Notes under the pieces: model-generated
Databases searched by the model: none
What the model was told of the DNA's origin: nothing
The model's input: the letters and a program-made list of their open reading frames with translations, nothing else
Assembly: GCA_016218185.1 (NCBI GenBank)
Contig: JACREP010000098.1
Span: 1-7,254 of the forward strand
Direction of reading: 5' to 3'
Source of the DNA: Candidatus Gottesmanbacteria bacterium
GTDB taxonomy: Bacteria; Patescibacteriota; Microgenomatia; UBA10105; UBA927
DNA: 7,254 bases
Program-made: the position numbers and the translations under genes
In this document: piece after piece, positions 3,488 to 7,254 of the stretch
Position numbering within the stretch: the first letter of the stretch is position 1
Layout of the letters: every line of letters starts with the position of its first letter

Positions 3488-6271
3488 CTACAGTGCTTCA
3501 CGAAATAGGAGTTGGGAGAGGAAATACGTAATTCGAGCTTTTGCCCGCCTTCCATTGGTGTTGTCCTCCGAAGCCATCGTCCTATAAGACTGACCGCTCA
3601 CAAACCGTTGTGATCTTCTGGTGATGTTTTGGCCGGAAGAAGCGGCTGCGGACAAACGACTGGTCAGGTTGGTTTCGTAGCTTGCCGTCGTATTTATCAT
3701 GCGGGTGAGTTCGGAAGTCGGGAATAAGTAGGCTTGTGAGGAAAGCGCCTGGTGGTAGAGATCCACAATTTTATCTGAAACAGTAAGCGACGTATTGATA
3801 TTTGCCTCGTTGGTTTGAGATCTGCGGTAAAGGGACAGTTGGGCCAGCATGTTTTCTAAGTTTGCTTTTGCCTGAATGTAGCGATTTCTGGAAAGATTGG
3901 AACGGGCAAGTTGCAAAATCCGCCGGACTTGGGCAAGGTAACCGTCGGAAGTGAGCGTAGTGAGCAGTTGGTCAATTTCGTCTAACCGTTGGGCGTTGGT
4001 GGCAGCGGCCGGGTCGGCGGAAGGTTGTGCCATGTTAAGCGACAGCGAGTATGTTCTGGTGGCACCGGGCGTGATAGTGCCCGAGTATTGTCTCCAGACG
4101 TTGGTTGTGTCCGTCAGTTGGGCGGTGACGAGCGTATAGGAGCCGGATCCGGTGCCGGTAAGCTCGACCGAATACGTGCCGGATGACGCCCCGGGGATAA
4201 AGATGATGCCGTCCGGGCCGTCGTACGTGGTACCATTAAACATAACGCGTAGCGTTGCCGGGGAACGCAACAAAAACAGCGCGCCGGGAGTCACGGTGGT
4301 TGGGGATCCGGCAGTAATGTCGCCGGGAGCATGAGGAAGAGAGAGGACATCGAGAATTGCGTCGATGCCATCCGCGGAGGCAATGGTGTTGCCGTGGTTT
4401 TGATTGAGGGAAACCGAGGGGTCGCCAGTAAAGCTTGCGCGGGCGCGGGTAACTGTGGTATCGCCGTCTGTTGTTGTTTGTTCCGATACGGGTTTGCCGT
4501 CTGTCCAATTGCCTAACGCCGTATCCAGCCATGTGGCCGGGGCGACGATGAAGCCGTCGGGAGTCGTAAACGTAGTGCCCGTTATGGCATCAAAGACGGG
4601 AAACAGCGGCGCGACCGCGGTGTTGAGAGTGGTGAGCCACGCGTTGGTTGCCGTCATGCCGGACGGATCGATGAGCTGGCCATCTGACTGGCGCGTAAGA
4701 TAGGCGGCAGTGGGCAGGATGTCGCGGATGACGGGAAGCACGGATTGGATGGTTTCCCGGTCGGTGGCAAAGTTTTTGCGGTTAAGTTCCAACATCAAAC
4801 GCTCTGCCAGCCAGATGAGCGAGTTTTTTTGCGGCAGATCTCCGCCTGACCAGGCCTGATAGGCCTGCACCACGCCCGCGTGCGGTGAGCCAGGGGTGAT
4901 GAGGTGACCTACTGATGATTGATTGGTGCCGGACTGAGTCCATGCGCGGGTAACCAGGCCGCCGAGCGAATGGCCGACGAGATTGACGGGTTGGCCCGGA
5001 TTGGCAGGTTTGACGGTATTGTTAAGGAAGGTATCAAGGTTTGTCTGGACGGTTGCAACAGTCTTGCGCCAGTCGTATGGCCAGAGGTATAGATTTTGAT
5101 TTTCGGTATAGCCCAGGTGTTTGAGCGTTTCGACGAGTCCCGTGTATTCGGTGACGAACGGAAGCATCTTCCACGGCGTGGAAGGGTTTGCCTGACCTTC
5201 GAGGATTGCTTCCTTATTCCATGACGCCATCATGCCGGGGACAATAACCACCGGCGGAAGAGGGGTCGGCGTGGGAGTGGGGGCGGGGGTAGGCGTTGCA
5301 GTCGGAGTAGGTGTTGGCAGCTCTATTGGCCCATCCGTTGCGAGGCCGATGCGATAAACATAATCTGAACCAAAACCGGTATAATAAATAAGAGTTGTGT
5401 TATTAGGAAGGCGCAAAGCGGATGGCCCCGTTGCTCCACGAAAATCAAACCCTCCAGGTGTGATTACTGGATTTTTGTCTGCTGGTTTATCCCAATGAAT
5501 TCCATCAGTTGAAGTAGCATAAGATAAGCCACCACTTCCGTGATAATAGATTTCATATTTTGTTCCATCAAATAATACAGTTGAACCATCTGTGTCACTT
5601 CCTTCCCATGGTTGTGTTGGAACCAAAACTGGATTTTCCGAATAAGGAGTCCAGTTGACTCCATTCTGCGATGTTGCAAGGCTAATTTTCCATCCGGATC
5701 CATTATTTGTCGTATACCACATTTTGTATTCATTGTTTGTTTTTAATACATAGGCATATGCTTGTGGTATGGAATTTAGATCTTGTGTTGGAACGTTTAC
5801 TTTACCATGTCTGGTCCAATTGATTCCGTCGGGCGATGTAGCATATCTGACAGCCAAAATGTAGTTGCCGTATGTTGTATACCACATTTTGTATTCATTT
5901 CCATCTTTAATTACCCTTGGATAGATTACGTGATCCTCTTCAGGATTATCTGAATCATAGGTAAATATAGGATTTTGAGGATGTCTTGTCCATGTTATTC
6001 CATCACTAGAAGTAGCAAGTCCAATTTGTTCATGCGTACCAAATCCCGCATACCACATTTTTAATACTCCATCCTCTAAAAGTACGGATGATCCGTGGAC
6101 TCCCGAATTTTCCCATTGAGTAGATACAGGGGTCAGTAAAGGGTTGTTTATGTTTTTTTGAAAATTTGAAGCAGCCTTAACTTGCTGGTTTGGGAGTGTT
6201 AGGAGCGCAATAATCAATCCTATCGTTAAAGATGAAATGCTGGACAGTAGCCTTTTCATCGTCTGAAGCAT
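3488..6271 (-). CDS. Secreted multidomain protein: five-repeat beta-propeller, Thr-Pro linker, LCAT-like lipase/acyltransferase, beta-sandwich, helical tail
   Basis: This 927-residue protein starts with a signal peptide (KR at 6-7, hydrophobic core to about 26, probable type I cleavage after VKA, residue 33). Met5 is an equally good start. Residues about 40-315 hold five propeller-like repeats: W/YY motifs such as KMWYAG, YKMWYTT (twice), YEIYYHG and LIYYTG, alternating with ATSxDGIxW. This resembles GH43/GH32-type five-bladed propellers, but I cannot assign a catalytic acid set, so it may only bind glycans. A Thr-Pro-rich linker (319-340) follows. Residues about 341-650 are an LCAT-like alpha/beta-hydrolase with VVIVPG, nucleophile elbow GHSLGG (Ser435), likely Asp604 in DGDTTV and His626 in NHGNTI, suggesting lipid ester hydrolysis or acyl transfer. 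Residues 650-746 look like a beta-sandwich, 757-845 helical, and the end is Ser/Arg-rich. No sortase motif. GC drops sharply from the hydrolase to the propeller half, suggesting a fusion. Its stop codon abuts tRNA-Val. Confidence 0.85.
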   Translation of the reverse strand: MLQTMKRLLSSISSLTIGLIIALLTLPNQQVKAASNFQKNINNPLLTPVSTQWENSGVHGSSVLLEDGVLKMWYAGFGTHEQIGLATSSDGITWTRHPQNPIFTYDSDNPEEDHVIYPRVIKDGNEYKMWYTTYGNYILAVRYATSPDGINWTRHGKVNVPTQDLNSIPQAYAYVLKTNNEYKMWYTTNNGSGWKISLATSQNGVNWTPYSENPVLVPTQPWEGSDTDGSTVLFDGTKYEIYYHGSGGLSYATSTDGIHWDKPADKNPVITPGGFDFRGATGPSALRLPNNTTLIYYTGFGSDYVYRIGLATDGPIELPTPTPTATPTPAPTPTPTPLPPVVIVPGMMASWNKEAILEGQANPSTPWKMLPFVTEYTGLVETLKHLGYTENQNLYLWPYDWRKTVATVQTNLDTFLNNTVKPANPGQPVNLVGHSLGGLVTRAWTQSGTNQSSVGHLITPGSPHAGVVQAYQAWSGGDLPQKNSLIWLAERLMLELNRKNFATDRETIQSVLPVIRDILPTAAYLTRQSDGQLIDPSGMTATNAWLTTLNTAVAPLFPVFDAITGTTFTTPDGFIVAPATWLDTALGNWTDGKPVSEQTTTDGDTTVTRARASFTGDPSVSLNQNHGNTIASADGIDAILDVLSLPHAPGDITAGSPTTVTPGALFLLRSPATLRVMFNGTTYDGPDGIIFIPGASSGTYSVELTGTGSGSYTLVTAQLTDTTNVWRQYSGTITPGATRTYSLSLNMAQPSADPAAATNAQRLDEIDQLLTTLTSDGYLAQVRRILQLARSNLSRNRYIQAKANLENMLAQLSLYRRSQTNEANINTSLTVSDKIVDLYHQALSSQAYLFPTSELTRMINTTASYETNLTSRLSAAASSGQNITRRSQRFVSGQSYRTMASEDNTNGRRAKARITYFLSQLLFREAL
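5262..5289 (+). other. Potential G-quadruplex in the Thr-Pro linker coding region (non-coding strand)
   Basis: Four guanine runs lie on the + strand: GGGG 5262-5265, GGG 5273-5275, GGGGG 5279-5283 and GGGGG 5285-5289. Loops of 7, 3 and 1 bases satisfy the usual G3+N1-7 rule. The G-rich strand is the template for the 927-residue gene. The run is a by-product of Pro/Thr codons but sits where composition changes. Confidence 0.6.
5712..5734. repeat. 23-bp exact direct repeat between propeller blades (copy 1; copy 2 at 5877-5899)
   Basis: The 23 bases at 5712-5734 recur exactly at 5877-5899, 165 bp away, which is 55 codons in frame. Both encode the blade motif EYKMWYTT (protein residues 126-133 and 181-188, on the minus strand). 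A third shorter relative, taccacattt, occurs in the first blade near 6051. DNA-level identity suggests fairly recent blade duplication or gene conversion. Confidence 0.85.
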
Positions 6272-6298
6272 AAATCGTAATGTTCTTGATTGTCAATG

Positions 6299-6329
6299 AG
6301 TAAAAAGTGCTGTAAGCTACCTTTGTCAA
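6299..6329 (-). promoter_or_regulatory. Possible promoter of the 927-residue secreted protein gene
   Basis: On the minus strand a consensus TTGACA lies at 6329-6324. Downstream an AT-rich stretch offers TTTACT (6304-6299, spacing 19) or TTTTTA (6306-6301, spacing 17). A second TTGACA at 6296-6291 would put its -10 box over the ATG at 6271, and would only suit a start at Met5 (6259). There is no clear Shine-Dalgarno for either start. Confidence 0.3.
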
Positions 6330-6348
6330 AAATAATTTGCAATCTCAA

Positions 6349-6354
6349 TATAAA
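6349..6354 (+). promoter_or_regulatory. Possible -10 box before the truncated methyltransferase
   Basis: TATAAA lies six bases before the ATG at 6360, so transcription would begin at about the start codon. The best -35 match, TTGTCA (6323-6328), is 20 bases away, longer than ideal. In this AT-rich stretch a chance match is likely. Confidence 0.2.
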
Positions 6355-6359
6355 CGGAT

Positions 6360-6608
6360 ATGTATAGAACTTGTATTTATTGTAAATCTAATAGCATGAA
6401 AACCTTTAAAAAAATTGCTGGTTACACTTTAGTTAAGTGTAACACCTGTTTATTAGTTCAAACAGCCCAACCTAGTTTTAAAAATAGAAACCACATAAAC
6501 CAAGTTGTCTATAGCGATGAATATTTAGGTAACTATTTGAAAAGAGAAAAGGAATTAAAGTTAAGATTTCGTCAAAGGGTTAGTGAAATCGAAAAATATA
6601 AAATATAA
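6360..6608 (+). pseudogene. N-terminal fragment of a class I SAM-dependent methyltransferase (zinc-ribbon part only)
   Basis: The 82 residues begin with two Cys pairs, C5-x2-C8 and C27-x2-C30, then a Tyr-rich segment (VVYSDEYLGNYLKREK) and a basic helix. This is the usual entry region of Methyltransf_13/23-type enzymes found in surface-sugar and natural-product pathways, where it precedes the SAM-binding domain starting LDIGCG. Here the frame stops at TAA just where that domain should begin, one base before tRNA-Tyr. Full-length relatives are commonly about 250-400 residues. No continuation appears in another frame. Hand-counted GC is about 25%, far below the neighbours, which points to foreign origin followed by deletion. 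It could still be translated as a small zinc-binding protein, but a relic is more likely. Confidence 0.7.
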
Positions 6609-6609
6609 T

Positions 6610-6694
6610 GGGCAGGTGGCAGAGTGGTCAATTGCACGACGCTGTAAACGTCGCGACCTTACGGTCTACGGGGGTTCGACTCCCTCCCTGCCCA
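6610..6694 (+). tRNA. tRNA-Tyr (anticodon GTA)
   Basis: An 85-nt class II cloverleaf is present. The acceptor GGGCAGG (6610-6616) pairs with CCTGCCC (6687-6693), with discriminator A6694. The D-stem is GCA/TGC. The anticodon stem CGACG/CGTCG (6637-6641, 6649-6653) encloses CTGTAAA with GTA at 6644-6646. The long variable arm has the stem GACC/GGTC (6655-6658, 6663-6666). The T-loop is TTCGACT (6675-6681). CCA is not encoded. A TATAAT at 6604-6609 touches the tRNA and is too close to be its promoter, so transcription probably starts within or before the methyltransferase fragment. Confidence 0.96.
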
Positions 6695-6704
6695 AATATC
6701 TCAT

Positions 6705-7043
6705 ATGAAAGAAGGAAAGAGAAAAGAAAATATTGATGATCATGGTGGTGAGCAACAGCAGCGGGAAGTTGATTTGCGTATGCAGGCAGCAGAGTTAAGG
6801 GATATGCATCGGAAAGTTCTGCAACTTGATCTTCATCCAGAAGGGAAGATTAGTTTTCATGAGTTAGAGGCGGAAATTGAATCGTTTATTGCAAGCGCAC
6901 AAACAGATGCGGTACGAATAATCCCCGGGCTTGGCGTACAGGGAAAGTTAAAGGGCATGGTGAAGCCTTGGATTGAGAAAAATCCTTTGGTTGAAAAGAT
7001 CAAGGATGAAGGAGGATCATTTTTTGTGCTTCTCAGGGAATAG
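6705..7043 (+). CDS. Smr-like domain protein with an altered catalytic motif
   Basis: This 112-residue protein has a charged N-terminal 35 residues (probably helical, flexible) and a C-terminal Smr fold, as found at the end of MutS2 and in stand-alone YdaL-like proteins, which nick or bind branched DNA or cleave RNA. The LDLH motif is at residues 41-44, and the second motif reads RIIPGLGVQGKLK (71-83). Most family members have I-I-H-G-x-G-x-G here, so the histidine is Pro74, which may mean binding without cleavage. PWIEKNPLVEKIKDEGG (88-104) matches the Smr C-terminal part. The ATG follows the tRNA-Tyr 3' end after only 10 bases with no Shine-Dalgarno; after tRNA processing the message would be almost leaderless. 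Later in-frame ATGs at 6780 and 6804 are alternative starts that would keep the domain intact. Confidence 0.75.
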   Translation: MKEGKRKENIDDHGGEQQQREVDLRMQAAELRDMHRKVLQLDLHPEGKISFHELEAEIESFIASAQTDAVRIIPGLGVQGKLKGMVKPWIEKNPLVEKIKDEGGSFFVLLRE

Positions 7044-7053
7044 TTCATATAGT

Positions 7054-7121
7054 GCCACCTTAGGGCCGACGTTGCAGTCGGCCTCCCGACCCCCGACGTA
7101 AGGTCGGGCGTCGGGACTCAG
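7054..7121 (+). pseudogene. tRNA-Thr 5' scrap split by a palindromic element
   Basis: GCCACCTTAG (7054-7063) equals the first ten bases of the tRNA-Thr half at 7129. After the 53-bp hairpin block 7064-7116 the sequence resumes CTCAG (7117-7121), the next five bases of the same tRNA. Deleting the block restores 15 consecutive tRNA bases; beyond that the sequence (tgtatac) no longer matches. The ten-base part is solid; the five-base continuation could be chance. Confidence 0.55.
7064..7116. repeat. Double GC-rich hairpin element
   Basis: The first hairpin is GGCCGAC-gttgca-GTCGGCC (7064-7083, perfect 7-bp stem). It is directly followed by a second one spanning 7084-7116, with two 14-base arms (13 pairs, one C-C mismatch at 7091/7109) around a gtaag loop. 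The outer ends of the second hairpin are TCCCGAC and GTCGGGA, identical to the ends of the element at 7164-7204. No T-run follows on the + strand, so it is not a standard intrinsic terminator for the Smr-like gene, although it could slow RNA polymerase or protect the 3' end. Confidence 0.8.
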
Positions 7122-7128
7122 TGTATAC

Positions 7129-7164
7129 GCCACCTTAGCTCAGCTGGTAGAGCAACGCTTTTGT
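7129..7164 (+). pseudogene. tRNA-Thr (TGT) 5' half, ending right after the anticodon
   Basis: The 36 bases form a normal tRNA 5' half: acceptor strand GCCACCT (7129-7135), TA, D-arm GCTC-AGCTGGTA-GAGC (7138-7153), anticodon stem strand ACGCT (7155-7159), then loop TTTGT with TGT at 7162-7164. The expected AA, the AGCGT stem strand, the T-arm and the AGGTGGC acceptor strand are absent from the rest of the window. Instead an element with TCCCGAC/GTCGGGA ends begins at or just after the last anticodon base. It may be a disrupted gene or, less likely, the 5' half of a split tRNA. Confidence 0.75.
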
Positions 7165-7204
7165 CCCGACGCACCGCATCCTAAAAAAAATCAGGAAGTC
7201 GGGA
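7164..7204. repeat. Short element with TCCCGAC/GTCGGGA inverted ends interrupting tRNA-Thr
   Basis: TCCCGAC (7164-7170) and GTCGGGA (7198-7204) are perfect 7-bp inverted ends around a 27-base interior that includes an A8 run (7183-7190). The same two 7-mers bound the hairpin at 7084-7116, 47 bases upstream. The right end is followed by TCCCG, making the 10-bp palindrome CGGGATCCCG (7200-7209). Confidence 0.7.
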
Positions 7205-7224
7205 TCCCGTACGTTCAAAATTTT

Positions 7225-7254
7225 GCCGATGTAGCTCAGCTGGTAGAGCAACTG
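7225..7254 (+). tRNA. tRNA, probably Thr (5' part, cut by window edge)
   Basis: GCCGATG (7225-7231), TA, then D-arm GCTC-AGCTGGTA-GAGC (7234-7249), A, and ACTG, the beginning of an anticodon stem, at the edge. The D-arm is base-for-base identical to that of the tRNA-Thr half at 7129, and GCCGATG...AGAGCAACTG is a familiar start of bacterial tRNA-Thr. The anticodon is outside the window, so the amino acid is an inference. Confidence 0.8.

Noticed and set aside
3714..3724. ggaagtcggga matching the right end of the 7164-7204 element
   Set aside because: It lies in coding sequence (PTSE codons of the large protein) with no inverted partner nearby, so likely chance. The same applies to tcccgacgtaa at 565-575 in the methylase gene.
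4236..4532. Long opposing or shifted open frames within the 927-residue gene (also near 3951-4186 and 4331-4703)
   Set aside because: They are shadows of the GC-rich hydrolase coding region with biased, low-information composition and no recognisable domains.
6604..6609. TATAAT directly before tRNA-Tyr
   Set aside because: It touches the first tRNA base, so a start site would lie inside the tRNA; it is the AT-rich end of the methylase fragment.
7064..7116. Rho-independent terminator after the Smr-like gene
   Set aside because: The hairpins are strong but no T-run follows on the + strand; the sequence continues ctcagtgtatac into tRNA sequence.
7164..7224. Group I or other self-splicing intron in the tRNA-Thr anticodon loop
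   Set aside because: The interval is far too short for a group I intron and the 3' exon (AGCGT strand, T-arm, AGGTGGC) is missing before the next tRNA starts.

Overview
The window reads as a piece of a small, streamlined bacterial chromosome. The closest overall feel is a Candidate Phyla Radiation (Patescibacteria, possibly Microgenomates) genome, with moderate confidence. The reasons are tightly packed or overlapping genes with weak or absent Shine-Dalgarno sequences, tRNA genes without an encoded CCA, an archaeal/eukaryotic-style TRM11-like RNA methylase inside the L21-L27 operon, and a very large secreted protein with a Thr-Pro linker. Taxonomy is an inference from style; no marker gene here settles it.

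Positions 1-2786 (+ strand) hold the end of a RodA/FtsW-type gene, then rplU (bL21), a TRM11-like RNA methyltransferase, rpmA (bL27) and parB. The last four overlap by 4 and 13 bp or are spaced by 2 bp, so they look like one operon for ribosome/tRNA maturation and chromosome segregation. The methyltransferase gene carries three separate repeat tracts in non-conserved loops: a 7-bp tandem array, a double palindrome and a 17-bp duplication. lepB (signal peptidase I) follows convergently on the - strand, and then a tRNA-Val(CAC) gene on the + strand.

Positions 3488-6609, exactly between tRNA-Val and tRNA-Tyr(GTA), form an accessory block. A 927-residue secreted protein on the - strand has an N-terminal five-repeat beta-propeller, a Thr-Pro linker, an LCAT-like alpha/beta-hydrolase, a beta-sandwich and a helical tail. 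Its DNA changes from about 65% GC in sampled hydrolase lines to about 38% in the propeller half. Next to it, at about 25% GC, lies an amino-terminal scrap of a sugar/natural-product type SAM methyltransferase. The scrap ends just before the SAM-binding motif, one base before tRNA-Tyr. The block looks mosaic and horizontally acquired. The secreted protein would be a client of the signal peptidase encoded next door.

Positions 6610-7254 hold tRNA-Tyr, a small Smr-like protein whose catalytic GHG-type motif is altered, and an unusual cluster of tRNA-Thr pieces. A 15-nt tRNA-Thr 5' scrap is split by a double hairpin. A 36-nt tRNA-Thr 5' half stops exactly after the anticodon and runs into a second element with the same 7-bp TCCCGAC/GTCGGGA ends. 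A third tRNA-Thr-like gene is cut by the window edge. This cluster is the part most likely to be new biology: either a small palindromic element family that lands in tRNA genes, or a split-tRNA half.
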